Below, piece by piece: positions 55,333 through 64,000 of a stretch of 64,000 nucleotides of DNA (position 1 is its first letter; each line of letters begins with the position of its first letter). The position numbers and the translations under genes were made by a program. This stretch comes from Dyella sp. A6 (GTDB lineage Bacteria; Pseudomonadota; Gammaproteobacteria; Xanthomonadales; Rhodanobacteraceae): the NCBI RefSeq assembly GCF_036320485.1, contig NZ_CP132911.1, positions 248,001 through 312,000 on the forward strand. Direction: 5' to 3'. The notes under the pieces were generated by a model. The model saw only the letters and a list, made by a program, of their open reading frames with translations. It had not been told where the DNA came from and made no database searches.

Positions 55333-56402
55333 ATGACACGGCCCGACGGCTGGCCTCGCTGGATGCGCTGCGCGGCTGCACCGTGGCGGCGATGCTGCTG
55401 GTGAACGACCCGGGCGACTGGGGGCACGTGTACTGGCCGCTGGACCATGCGGTGTGGAACGGCTGTACGCCGACCGACCTGGTGTTTCCGTTCTTCCTGT
55501 TCGTGATGGGCGTATCGGTGGCGCTGGCGATCCTGCCGCGACTGGACGCCGGCAGCGCACCGGCAGCCCTGCGCAACGCAGCGCTGTGGCGTGCCCTTCG
55601 CATTGTCGCGCTCGGTGTGCTGATCAACGTGCTCGCGGCGTGGTGGCTGCCCGGGCGCGACATGCGTTGGCCCGGCGTGCTGCAACGCATCGGCGTGTGC
55701 TTCGCGGTGGTCGCGGCGCTGGCAATTTATACGCCACGTCGTGCGTGGTGGATCGCCATCGTGGCCTTGTTGGCCGGCTACACCGCGATCCTGCTCGGCG
55801 GCGGTACGTTGGCGAAATGGCACTCGATCGTCGATCGTGTGGACGGCGCGGTGTTTGGCCATTACGTGTGGGACTACGACGCCAGCACCGGCCTGTCGCA
55901 CGACCCCGAAGGGCTGCTGAGCACCTTGCCGGCCATCGCCACCAGTCTGCTCGGCCTGTGTGCCGGCGCCTGGCTGCGCGACGGACGTCTGCGCATCCTG
56001 CTCGGTGCGGGTGTGCTGGCGCTGCTGCTGGGTGCCGTGTGGTCGTGCTGGATGCCGCTGAACAAGAACCTGTGGACGCCATCGTTCGTGTTGTGGACGG
56101 GCGGCTGGGCGATGCTTGCGTTGCTGCTGTTCCACGGTCTGGTGGACGTGCGTGGCTGGCCGGCCTGGGGGCGCCGCTTTGGCGTCAATGCGATTGCCGC
56201 CTACGCCGGTTCCGAGCTGATGCAGATCGTGCTGCCCGGGCTGGGCTGGCAGAAGCCCATCTACCGGCACCTGTTCGCTGGCTGGATCACGCCGCTGGCC
56301 GGTCCGTACGTCGCGTCTCTGGCGTATGCGCTGGTGTTTGTCGCGCTGTGGTGGCTGATCGTGTACCTGATGGACCGTCGGCACTGCTACCTCAAGCTTT
56401 GA
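55329..56402 (+). CDS. nagX: NagX-type acyltransferase-like membrane protein
   Basis: 357 residues with about 10 membrane segments. It starts SLDALRGCTVAAMLLVNDPG and has WNGCTPTDLVFPFFLFVMGVS, the signature of the DUF5009/heparan-alpha-glucosaminide N-acetyltransferase-like family. nagX is a standard partner in proteobacterial nag loci; its exact reaction is not established. Coupled to the hexosaminidase by an ATGA overlap. Confidence 0.9.
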   Translation: MNDTARRLASLDALRGCTVAAMLLVNDPGDWGHVYWPLDHAVWNGCTPTDLVFPFFLFVMGVSVALAILPRLDAGSAPAALRNAALWRALRIVALGVLINVLAAWWLPGRDMRWPGVLQRIGVCFAVVAALAIYTPRRAWWIAIVALLAGYTAILLGGGTLAKWHSIVDRVDGAVFGHYVWDYDASTGLSHDPEGLLSTLPAIATSLLGLCAGAWLRDGRLRILLGAGVLALLLGAVWSCWMPLNKNLWTPSFVLWTGGWAMLALLLFHGLVDVRGWPAWGRRFGVNAIAAYAGSELMQIVLPGLGWQKPIYRHLFAGWITPLAGPYVASLAYALVFVALWWLIVYLMDRRHCYLKL

Positions 56403-56457
56403 TGTTCATACGGTGCCGGCCCGCAGCACGTATGCTGGCGGCCACTTTCCGAGCCGG

Positions 56458-57528
56458 ATGCCGGTCATGCCGCTGCCGCACGTCGAGAAACCGCTGGCCG
56501 CCAGGGTACGCGTGATCGGCCATCGCGGCGCGCCGGTCTGGTTCCCGGAACATACGCTCGCCTCGTATGCCAGGGCGATGGCCGACGGCGCCGACTTCGT
56601 CGAGCCGGACCTGGTGATGAGCCGCGACGGTGTGCTGGTGATCCGTCACGAGAACGAGATCGGCACGACCACCGACGTGGCCAAGCATGCCGCATTCGCG
56701 GATCGCCGCAGTACCAGGACGATCGACGGCACATCGGTGACCGGCTGGTTCACCGAGGATTTCACGCTGGCCGAACTGAAGACCCTACGCGCCCGCGAAC
56801 GTCTGCCGCAGCTGCGCGGCACGGCGCATGACGGTGTCCATGCGCTGGTCACGCTGGAGGAATTCATCGAGTTCGTCGCGGCCGAGTCGGCGGCGCTGGG
56901 GCGGGTCATCGGCATCATCCCCGAAATCAAACACGGCACTTATTTCCGGCAGCGCGGGCTGCCGATGGAAGACGTGCTGCTCGATGCGTTGGCGACCCAC
57001 GCGTACACGCGCAGCGCGCCGGTGGAGATCCAGTCGTTCGAAGTCGGCAACCTGAAATATCTGCGCAGTCGTCTGGGCGACGCGTATCCGCAGGTCCGCC
57101 TGCTGCAGTTGATGGACGCGCCCGCGCGGCAGCCTTTCGATGTGGTGGCCCGGTCGGGGACGCTGACCTACGGTCAGATGATGACGCCTGCGGGCCTGGC
57201 CGAGGTGGCCGGGTATGCAGATGCGATCGGCCCGGCGCTGGAGGCGATCATCCCCAGCGAGGCGACGCAGCGGCTGGGTGTGGCGACGACGCTGGTCCGC
57301 GATGCGCACCGGGCCGGGCTGGAAGTCCATCCGTATACCTTCCGTCCGGAAAACGGCTTCCTGCCGCGCGACTACTGGCTGGGCGACGATCCGGACACGC
57401 GCAACGAGGCCGGGCTGGTCGCCCTGATCGGCCGTTACCTCGAGGCCGGGATCGACGCCTTCTTCACCGACGACGTGGCGGCCGGATGCCGCGCGCTGCG
57501 GCGCTCGATGAGCGTACCCGGCGCCTGA
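56458..57528 (+). CDS. Glycerophosphodiester phosphodiesterase
   Basis: 356 residues of the GDPD family. VIGHRGAPVWFPEHTLASYARA, FVEPDLVMSRDGVLVIRHENEIGTTTDVA and IIPEIKHGTYF hold the His/Glu/Asp active site. Long inserts resemble periplasmic GlpQ rather than the compact UgpQ, yet from the ATG at 56458 no signal peptide is visible; the in-frame extension from 56413 does not provide one. Location therefore uncertain. It hydrolyses deacylated phospholipids to glycerol-3-phosphate and an alcohol. Confidence 0.85.
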   Translation: MPVMPLPHVEKPLAARVRVIGHRGAPVWFPEHTLASYARAMADGADFVEPDLVMSRDGVLVIRHENEIGTTTDVAKHAAFADRRSTRTIDGTSVTGWFTEDFTLAELKTLRARERLPQLRGTAHDGVHALVTLEEFIEFVAAESAALGRVIGIIPEIKHGTYFRQRGLPMEDVLLDALATHAYTRSAPVEIQSFEVGNLKYLRSRLGDAYPQVRLLQLMDAPARQPFDVVARSGTLTYGQMMTPAGLAEVAGYADAIGPALEAIIPSEATQRLGVATTLVRDAHRAGLEVHPYTFRPENGFLPRDYWLGDDPDTRNEAGLVALIGRYLEAGIDAFFTDDVAAGCRALRRSMSVPGA

Positions 57529-57603
57529 TCAGCGGCGGGTCGCGGCCATGCTGCGTAGCGCGATGTCGGCCGTAGCGGTGCTCGGTATGATCGTGCCATC
57601 GAG

Positions 57604-58914
57604 GTGATGGGGCGGCGCGTCGATCGGGCCGCGTGGAACATGCTGACTCCCGAACGCATCATGGCCTGGGCGATCCCGGGCTTTTTCGTGCTCATCGCGA
57701 TCGAGTTCGCGGTGGCGCGCTGGCGTGGCCGCCCGCAAGCCTACCGGGCCAACGACGCAATCAACAGTCTTGGCCTGGGCATGCTTTCGCAGATCGTCGG
57801 CGTCTTCACGCGACTGTTCAACGTGGGCGTGTACGCATGGTTTGCGGAACACCTGGCGCCATGGTCATTGCCGGCGGACCGGGTGTGGGTGTGGATCAGC
57901 GGCCTGCTGCTCTACGACTTCCTTTACTACTGGCTGCATCGTGGCGGTCACCGGGTGGCGCTGCTGTGGGCGGCGCACGTGGTGCACCACCAGAGCGAGC
58001 GCTACAACCTCACCACTGCGCTGCGCCAGACCGGTACCGGCTTCCTGCTGGGCTGGGTGTTCTACCTGCCGATGGCGTTGCTGGGTTATCCGGTGGCGGT
58101 GTTCGCGGTCATCGCACTGATCGACCTGCTGTACCAGTTCTGGGTGCACACCGAACAGATCGGCCGGCTGGGCTGGTTCGACCGCGTGTTCTGTTCGCCG
58201 TCGAATCACCGCGCGCATCATGCGGTGAACGAGCGTTACCTCGACCGCAACTATGGCGGCATCCTGATCGTGTGGGATCGTCTGTTCGGCAGCTTCGTCG
58301 AGGAAAGCGACAGCGACCCGCCGGTCTACGGCACGCGTTCGCCGCTGCGCAGCTGGAATCCGCTGTGGGCGAACGTCGAGGTGTACTGGACCTTGTGGCG
58401 GAGTGCCCGACACGCGCGACGCTGGCGCGACAGGCTGCAGGTGTGGCTGCGTCCACCGGGCTGGCGTCCGGCCGATGCGCACGGAGACACAACGGTGCCG
58501 CGTTTCGATATCGATCATGCGCCGTTCGACCCGCCGATATCGCGGGCGCTGCGCGCCTATTGCCTGATCCAGTTCGGACTGCTGTTGCTGATGGGCATGC
58601 ATTTTCTTCGCGTGGCGACGCGACTTGGCGGGGTCGAAGCTGCGGGTTACGCGCTGTGGCTGGTCGCCGGCCTGTGCACCATCGGTCTGTTGCTGGAAAG
58701 GCGTCGTGGCGCCGCGTGGCTGGAGGTCCTGCGGGTGCTTGGCATGGCCGTCATCCCGCTGGCTTGCGGGCGCTGGTTCGGCGTGACTCACCTGGATATC
58801 CGGCTGGGTCTGGCGATGCTCGTGGTGTTCGGTGCCAGTGCCCTGGCGCTGCCCTGGATGCATGCGCACGATGACGGACATGGACCACGTTCCGATCGAG
58901 TCACGACGGGCTGA
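57604..58914 (+). CDS. Sterol desaturase / fatty-acid hydroxylase family membrane enzyme
   Basis: About 436 residues; start uncertain (GTG 57604, or ATG 57607 or 57640, none with a clear ribosome-binding site). Diiron histidine clusters: HRGGHR, HVVHHQSE and NHRAHHAVN, between membrane helices, as in the family (HxxxH, HxxHH, HxxHH). A C-terminal region (residues ~310-420) adds about four further membrane segments not needed for the enzyme core. Substrate unknown; lipids are likely. Confidence 0.82.
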   Translation: MMGRRVDRAAWNMLTPERIMAWAIPGFFVLIAIEFAVARWRGRPQAYRANDAINSLGLGMLSQIVGVFTRLFNVGVYAWFAEHLAPWSLPADRVWVWISGLLLYDFLYYWLHRGGHRVALLWAAHVVHHQSERYNLTTALRQTGTGFLLGWVFYLPMALLGYPVAVFAVIALIDLLYQFWVHTEQIGRLGWFDRVFCSPSNHRAHHAVNERYLDRNYGGILIVWDRLFGSFVEESDSDPPVYGTRSPLRSWNPLWANVEVYWTLWRSARHARRWRDRLQVWLRPPGWRPADAHGDTTVPRFDIDHAPFDPPISRALRAYCLIQFGLLLLMGMHFLRVATRLGGVEAAGYALWLVAGLCTIGLLLERRRGAAWLEVLRVLGMAVIPLACGRWFGVTHLDIRLGLAMLVVFGASALALPWMHAHDDGHGPRSDRVTTG

Positions 58915-59008
58915 AGCGATAGCGCATTATTCAATCGGGCACAGGTCATGCCGTGCGCGCAGCACACATTCGTTATGATCGGGGTTGGTTTTTGAAGGGG
59001 AAGTGCTG

Positions 59009-60490
59009 ATGAGTGTTCTTGGCCGTATGCTGCGCCACAAGTCCGTCGAACAGCTGCAATCAGAGGCAGGCAAGAGCGGCGACTTCCGCCGCGTGCTGGG
59101 TCTGTGGCAGCTCACCGCGATCGGCATTGGCGCGATCATCGGCGTGGGCATCTTCGTGCTGGCCGGACAGCAGGCGGCGGCGAACGCCGGTCCTGCGGTG
59201 GTGCTGTCGTTCCTGATCGCGGGTATCGGCAGCGCATGCGCTGCACTGTCCTACGCGGAGTTCTCCGGCATGATCCCGGTCACCGGCAGCGCGTACACCT
59301 ACGGTTACGCGGTGCTCGGCGAGTTCGTCGCCTGGGTGATCGGTTGGGACCTGCTGCTGGAATACGCGCTGATCGTGGCGGTGGTGGCGATCGGCTGGTC
59401 GGGCTACGTGCAGGCGCTGCTGCTGCAGTTGACCGGCTGGACGCTGCCGAGCTGGGCGCAGGGCGCGATCGGCAGCGGTCACGGTCATGTGTTCAACGTG
59501 GTCGCCGCGGCGATCTCGCTGCTGATCGCATGGATGCTGACGGTGAAGACCGAATGGGGCGCGCGCGCGAATACCGTGATCGTGACGATCAAGATCATCG
59601 GCGTGGCGCTGGTGATCGGCGTCGGCGCGTTCTACGTGAACACCGCCAACTGGCATCCGTTCATTCCGCCGGCGACGACCGGTGCCGACGGCATCATGCA
59701 TTACGGCTGGAGCGGCGTGCTGGCCGCGTCCAGCGTGGTGTTCTTCGCGGTGTTCGGCTACGACACTTTGACCACCGCCGCCGAGGAATCGCGTCATCCG
59801 CAGCGCGACCTGCCACGCGCGGTGCTGCTGTCGCTGCTGGTGTCGATGGCGCTGTATCTGGCGGTGTCGCTGATCCTGACCGGCATGGTGCCGTTCCGCG
59901 AGCTCAACAGCCCCGCGCCGGTGGATGCGGCATTCAAGGCGCTGGGCCTGAACTGGGTGCGTGGCGTGATCAACGTCGCCGCCATCGCCGGCATCACCAG
60001 CGTGCTGTTCGCCTTCATGCTGGGCGCGGCGCGCATCTGGTTCGCGCTGGCGCGCGATGGCCTGTTGCCGACCTGGTTCGCCAAGGTGCATCCGAAGCAC
60101 GGCACCCCGCATCGTCCGACCCTGATCCTCGGCGTGTTCACCGCGCTGGTGGCCGGCCTGCTGCCGATTGGCGAAGTGGCCGAACTGGTCAACATCGGCA
60201 CGCTGTCGGCGTTCATCGTGATCTGCACCGCGGTGCTGGTGCTGCGCGTGCGCAAGCCGCAGATCCGGCGCAGCTTCCGCACCCCGGCGATCTGGCTGAT
60301 CTCGCCGCTGGGCGTGCTGTTCTCGATGATGCTGATCTTCGGCCTGCCGTGGCATGCGGCCGATGGCTGGCACCGCATCGGCGGCCTGCCGGGCATCACT
60401 TTCGAGCGCTTCGTGATCTGGATGGCGCTGGGCTGCCTGATCTACTTCGGCTATGGCATGCGTCACAGCAAGCTCGAGCAGGGCAACTGA
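59009..60490 (+). CDS. APC-family cationic-type amino acid permease
   Basis: 493 residues from the ATG at 59009 (GAAGGGGAAG upstream; a GTG at 58985 is less likely). 12-14 membrane helices: LTAIGIGAIIGVGIFVLAG in helix 1, SFLIAGIGSACAALSYAEFSGMIPVTGSAYTYGY, FFAVFGYDTLTTAAEESRHPQRDLP in helix 6, then FMLGAARIWFALARDGLLP. These are the CAT-subfamily marks. Imports amino acids; specificity unknown. Ends 37 bases before the MutS-like gene. Confidence 0.9.
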   Translation: MSVLGRMLRHKSVEQLQSEAGKSGDFRRVLGLWQLTAIGIGAIIGVGIFVLAGQQAAANAGPAVVLSFLIAGIGSACAALSYAEFSGMIPVTGSAYTYGYAVLGEFVAWVIGWDLLLEYALIVAVVAIGWSGYVQALLLQLTGWTLPSWAQGAIGSGHGHVFNVVAAAISLLIAWMLTVKTEWGARANTVIVTIKIIGVALVIGVGAFYVNTANWHPFIPPATTGADGIMHYGWSGVLAASSVVFFAVFGYDTLTTAAEESRHPQRDLPRAVLLSLLVSMALYLAVSLILTGMVPFRELNSPAPVDAAFKALGLNWVRGVINVAAIAGITSVLFAFMLGAARIWFALARDGLLPTWFAKVHPKHGTPHRPTLILGVFTALVAGLLPIGEVAELVNIGTLSAFIVICTAVLVLRVRKPQIRRSFRTPAIWLISPLGVLFSMMLIFGLPWHAADGWHRIGGLPGITFERFVIWMALGCLIYFGYGMRHSKLEQGN

Positions 60491-60527
60491 GGACGTGGTG
60501 ACGCGCATCCAGGGGAGGGCGGCGATC

Positions 60528-62135
60528 ATGACGCTGCTGCCGAAGTGGCTCGCCTACCCCAACCTGGACGCGCTGTTTCCATGGCGGCGCGCCCTGACCG
60601 CGCTGCGTGAGCAGTGGGGCCGACCGGGCAGCAAGAACGAGCCCAGCGCCGCCCGCTATTTCCGGCTCGTTCGCGGCAATGTCGTCGACGCCTGTGTGGA
60701 CGACAAGACCTGGGACGACCTCGAATATCCGGGGTTGTTCTTGCTGATGGACACCACCGTCACGCCGCTGGGCAGCCAGGTACTGTTCCGGCGGATGCGC
60801 GAGTACATCCAGGAACCGGAACCGCTGGCCGCACGCTACACGCTCTACCGGCAACTGCACGAAAATGTCGCGTTGCGCGAACGCATCCAGCTGAAGCTGA
60901 TGCCGTTGAAGGAGCCGGAGCACGGACGCATCGCCGACGCGCTGCTCGGCGACGAACTGGCCATGCCGCCGCATCGCGGCCTGATATACCTGTGGAGCCT
61001 GCTCTCGGTGGCGGTGCTGGCTGCCAGCATCGCGTGGTCATGGCCGGTGTGGATCTGGTGCGCGATGCTCGCGGTCAATGGCGTCGTGCTGTACCGCAGC
61101 TACTGGAGCACGCTGCGCGACATCCATACCTTGAAAGGATGCGTGCAGATGCTGCGTGTGGCCGATACGCTTGCATCGCTGCATGCGGCGCACCCGTGGT
61201 GTACGCCATTGGTCCGCTTGCACGAGCTACGTGGGCATCGCGTGCAGGCTGGTCGAGCCCTGTTGCCGATGGCCCTGCTGAAGTATCCGATCGTGTCGTA
61301 CGTCGCGGTCTGGCTGAACCTGGCGTTCCTGCTGGAACTGGTCGTGCACCTGCGCTCGGTGACCCGGTTCTACCGCATGCGCGAGCGACTGGTGCCGATC
61401 TTCGAAGCGCTGGGCGAGATCGATGCGGCGATCGCCACGGCATCGTTCCTTGCCTCCCGTCCCGTGTACTGCCAGCCGCAGGTCGTGGAACAGGCACAGC
61501 TGGAGATCGAGGCGGGCGAGCACCCGCTGCTGGCGAAGGGTATTGCCAACACCATCCGGCTTGACCGGTGCTCGCTGCTGGTCACCGGTTCGAACATGGC
61601 CGGCAAGACCACCTTCGTGAAGATGGTGGGCATGAATGCCATCCTCGGCCGCACGCTGGGTTTCTGTCTGGCCGCGCGGGCGGTCCTGCCAACACGGCCG
61701 GTGATGGCTGCGATCCACGGCATGCATTCGGTGGCATCGGGCAAGAGCCATTACTTCGCGGAGATCGAGGCGATCCATGTCTTCCTGGACAAGGCGGCGC
61801 AGGCGCAGGGCGGGCTGTTCGTGATCGACGAACCGTTCAGCGGTACCAACACCGTCGAGCGGGTGGCGATCGCGCGTGCCGTGCTCGAACGGCTGGGCGA
61901 AGCCTCGCTGGTGCTGGTCACCACCCACGACATCGAACTGCAGGACATGCTTGGCGCAGGCTATACGCTTTGCCATTTTCAGGAAGACCCCGAGGTGAAC
62001 GGGTTCTTCGACTACCGTCTGCGGCCCGGTCCGGCCACCGCGCGCAATGCCATCCGGCTGCTGGCGCGTGTTGATTTTCCGGGCGATGTCGTCACCCGCG
62101 CGCTGGCCTATGCGGGTGCGGGAGCCGCCACGTAG
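60528..62135 (+). CDS. MutS-related membrane ATPase
   Basis: 535 residues from the ATG at 60528 (AGGGGAGGG about 8 bases upstream). The C-terminal MutS V ATPase domain is intact: Walker A VTGSNMAGKTTFVKM (about residues 352-366), SGKSHYFAEIEAI and Walker B LFVIDEPFSGTN. The mismatch-binding domain is absent. Instead there are hydrophobic pairs near residues 155-185 and 245-270 that look membrane-embedded. This is the DNA-mismatch-repair-like family of unknown function, not a repair MutS. Confidence 0.85.
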   Translation: MTLLPKWLAYPNLDALFPWRRALTALREQWGRPGSKNEPSAARYFRLVRGNVVDACVDDKTWDDLEYPGLFLLMDTTVTPLGSQVLFRRMREYIQEPEPLAARYTLYRQLHENVALRERIQLKLMPLKEPEHGRIADALLGDELAMPPHRGLIYLWSLLSVAVLAASIAWSWPVWIWCAMLAVNGVVLYRSYWSTLRDIHTLKGCVQMLRVADTLASLHAAHPWCTPLVRLHELRGHRVQAGRALLPMALLKYPIVSYVAVWLNLAFLLELVVHLRSVTRFYRMRERLVPIFEALGEIDAAIATASFLASRPVYCQPQVVEQAQLEIEAGEHPLLAKGIANTIRLDRCSLLVTGSNMAGKTTFVKMVGMNAILGRTLGFCLAARAVLPTRPVMAAIHGMHSVASGKSHYFAEIEAIHVFLDKAAQAQGGLFVIDEPFSGTNTVERVAIARAVLERLGEASLVLVTTHDIELQDMLGAGYTLCHFQEDPEVNGFFDYRLRPGPATARNAIRLLARVDFPGDVVTRALAYAGAGAAT

Positions 62136-62152
62136 CGGCTGGTACGCATCGG

Positions 62153-62623
62153 CTAGCCGATGCGGCCTTCGATCCGCTTCGTCATGAACACGCTGTTCGG
62201 GTCGGGGCGGTAGTCGCCGAAGGGTGGGCAGGGCGTGAACCCGAAGCTTGCATACAGCTGCCGCGCCGGCTCGAAGAAGGCCATCGAGCCGGTTTCCAGG
62301 CTGACCCGCCGGTAGCCGCGTGCGCCGGCCTGGTCGAGCAGGTGCCGCAGCATCCGTGAGCCCACCCCGCGGCGCAGATGGGTGGCGGCGGTGCGCATCG
62401 ACTTGATCTCGCCGTGGTCGGGCTCGAGTTGCCGCAGCGCGCCGAAGCCGGCCAGCGTCTTTCCGTCCCACATGCACCAGAACGTGATGTCGGGGTGCTG
62501 CAGGCCGCCCAGGTCCAGCGCGTGCCGGCTTTCGGCCGGCGCGGTGGGAGCGAGCGTGCGCAGGTGCTCGTGCAGCAGGGCGAGTACGCGCGGGTCGTCC
62601 AGCATGCCGGTGCGGATATCCAT
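62153..62623 (-). CDS. GNAT-family N-acetyltransferase
   Basis: 156 residues. The acetyl-CoA-binding motif is RRGVGSRMLRHLLDQA, followed by YRRVSLETGSMAFFEPARQLYASFGF. It looks like the YsnE/ElaA-type or PhnO-like small acetyltransferases. ATG at 62623 is chosen; the frame extends upstream to 62698. It is convergent with the MutS-like gene, 17 bases apart. Confidence 0.85.
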   Translation of the reverse strand: MDIRTGMLDDPRVLALLHEHLRTLAPTAPAESRHALDLGGLQHPDITFWCMWDGKTLAGFGALRQLEPDHGEIKSMRTAATHLRRGVGSRMLRHLLDQAGARGYRRVSLETGSMAFFEPARQLYASFGFTPCPPFGDYRPDPNSVFMTKRIEGRIG

Positions 62624-62860
62624 GCGGGGCCTGTCGGTTGGTCTGATGTCGTGCGCGATCATAGCCGTTGCAGGCCACGGGCGGCGGCACGGACGCAAGA
62701 GCTTGCGTCAGCCCCCGGCATGACCTCTGGCAGGGTGAGCGGCGTGACCTTCGATCTACCATCGGCCGGTGATGTGCCGGACGCCACCGCGGTGTCCGGC
62801 TGTTTCCTGCCGGTGGCGCGAGGGGGGTCCTGCGCGCCGGCGCCTGCCCGGAGTGTCCCT

Positions 62861-64000
62861 GTGAAAAGCCATGCCTTCCGTTCCAGCCTGATCGCCGCCG
62901 CGGTGGTCGGGGCGCTGTCCCTTTCCGCAGCTTCCTTCGCGCAGGATGCCTCGCGGCCGGCGCCGGTCGACCAACCGTATCCCGGCCAGCTCACCGTCAA
63001 TGTCGATCTCACCGATGCACCCAAGCGGATCTTCCGCGTGCACGAGACGATCCCGGTGAAGTCCGGCCCGTTCACCCTGCTGTACCCGCAGTGGATTCCC
63101 GGCGAGCATGCGCCTTCCGGTCCGGTCGAGAACGTGGCCGGCCTGATCATCAAGGCGAACGGCAAGCAGCTGCCGTGGCGGCGCGACCTGCGCGACATGT
63201 TCGCGATCAACCTGGATGTGCCGGCGGGCGTGACCCAGCTGGACGTCAGCTTCCAGTTCCTGTCGCCGGCACCGGGCCACGGCAGCCTGTTCGGCGCCAG
63301 CGCCTCGTCCACGCCGAATTTCGTGGACGTGGAGTTCAACCAGGTGGCGTTCTATCCCTCCGGCTACTACTCCAGCCAGATCCACATCAAGCCGACCGTG
63401 GATCTGCCGGCCGGCTGGAAGTTCGCCACCGCGATGCGGGAGGAGAGCCGTTCGGGCAACTCCATCCACTTCAAGCCGCTGACCTTCAACAACTTCGTCG
63501 ACTCGCCGATGATCGCAGGCGTGCACTTCAACCGCGTGAACCTGGCACCCGGCGCCAAGGTGCCGGTGCACCTGAACGTGGTGGGCGACGCGGCCGACGA
63601 CGTCAAGCTCACGCCCAAGCAGCTCGAACAGCAGCGCGCGGTGGTGAAGCAGGCGGCCCTGCTGTTCCAGTCGCATCACTATCACCACTACGACTTCCTG
63701 CTGACGCTGTCCGATCACACCGGACATTTCGGTCTGGAACACCACCAGTCCAGCGACGACCGCCTGCCGTCCGACTTCTTCACCAATGACGCCATGCACA
63801 CGGCGGCAGCCAGCCTGATGCCGCACGAGTACGTGCATTCCTGGAACGGCAAGTTCCGTCGCCCGGCCGACCTGTGGACGCCCAACTTCAACGTGAAGGA
63901 GCAGGACGACCTGCTGTGGGTATACGAAGGCCTCACCGACTACTGGTGCAGCGTGCTCACCGCGCGTGCCGGCCTGTGGACGCCCGATCAGTTCCGCGAG
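62861..64000 (+). CDS. M61-family (glycyl aminopeptidase-like) metallopeptidase, 3' end outside window
   Basis: 380 codons are visible from a GTG at 62861 (GGAG 8 bases upstream); the gene continues past the window. Signal peptide near residues 1-27 (ALSLSAASFAQ). The N-terminal beta domain YTLLYPQWIPGEHAPSG-like (LYPQWIPGEHAPSGP) leads to the zinc site H322-E323-x-x-H326 in MPHEYVHSWNGKFRRP and VYEGLTDYW, which contains the third ligand. Periplasmic. Confidence 0.9.
   Translation, partial: MKSHAFRSSLIAAAVVGALSLSAASFAQDASRPAPVDQPYPGQLTVNVDLTDAPKRIFRVHETIPVKSGPFTLLYPQWIPGEHAPSGPVENVAGLIIKANGKQLPWRRDLRDMFAINLDVPAGVTQLDVSFQFLSPAPGHGSLFGASASSTPNFVDVEFNQVAFYPSGYYSSQIHIKPTVDLPAGWKFATAMREESRSGNSIHFKPLTFNNFVDSPMIAGVHFNRVNLAPGAKVPVHLNVVGDAADDVKLTPKQLEQQRAVVKQAALLFQSHHYHHYDFLLTLSDHTGHFGLEHHQSSDDRLPSDFFTNDAMHTAAASLMPHEYVHSWNGKFRRPADLWTPNFNVKEQDDLLWVYEGLTDYWCSVLTARAGLWTPDQFRE

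Noticed and set aside
60528..62135. Mismatch-repair MutS
   Set aside because: Mismatch-recognition and clamp domains are missing and hydrophobic segments are present.

Overview
The window looks like chromosome of a high-GC gammaproteobacterium of the Xanthomonadales/Lysobacterales, most likely Rhodanobacteraceae (Dyella, Rhodanobacter, Frateuria or Luteibacter type). The reasons are the joined leu-ilv operon, the nagP-nagR-nagB-II-nagA // nagK-TonB receptor-hexosaminidase-nagX locus, the TonB-dependent receptor style, and a chromosomal integron array on the ilvD side. This placement is inferred from gene content and was not checked by a database search.

Region 1 (1-5.7 kb) is the inside or tail of an integron cassette array. 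Seven small plus-strand cassette genes (first one cut by the window edge, last one probably truncated) are separated by six attC sites of about 59-72 bp with GTTAG cores. The array is interrupted by an IS30-family remnant and a complete IS3-family (IS407-like) element. A small ORF beyond the IS ends in a decayed attC. No integrase gene is visible. Region 2 (5.7-8.1 kb) holds small accessory genes, including a FosX-type fosfomycin hydrolase.

Region 3 (8.4-23.1 kb) is a lower-GC catabolic island. It encodes a sugar-porter MFS transporter, an AtuA-family protein with its small partner, a tannase/feruloyl-esterase, a large TonB-dependent receptor, a lipoprotein GH3 glycosidase with an inserted PA14 domain, a type-B carboxylesterase and a LysR regulator. 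Together these suggest uptake and hydrolysis of an esterified aromatic or terpenoid glycoside; the substrate is unknown.

Region 4 (23.9-41.3 kb, all minus strand) is amino-acid biosynthesis. The order of transcription is leader peptide-leuA-ilvE-leuC-leuD-leuB, a terminator, then ilvC-VOC protein-ilvG-ilvM-ilvA-ilvD. Upstream lies leader peptide-hom-thrB-thrC. Both blocks start with leader peptides rich in the regulating amino acids (Leu/Ile/Val, or Thr/Ile). In both, the predicted promoter puts the leader ATG at about the transcription start, so the leader mRNAs look leaderless. The leu leader has a clear terminator/antiterminator pair. The thr leader instead has a hairpin covering the hom ribosome-binding site. 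Threonine feeds IlvA, so the two blocks form one pathway.

Region 5 (41.4-56.4 kb) has a periplasmic-type 2',3'-cyclic nucleotidase lipoprotein followed by the N-acetylglucosamine/chitooligosaccharide locus, with two NagR-like operators in the divergent nagP/nagK gap. Region 6 (56.4-64 kb) is housekeeping or miscellaneous: glycerophosphodiesterase, sterol-desaturase-like enzyme, APC amino-acid permease, MutS-related membrane ATPase, GNAT acetyltransferase and the start of an M61 peptidase cut by the window end. No tRNA, rRNA or CRISPR was seen.
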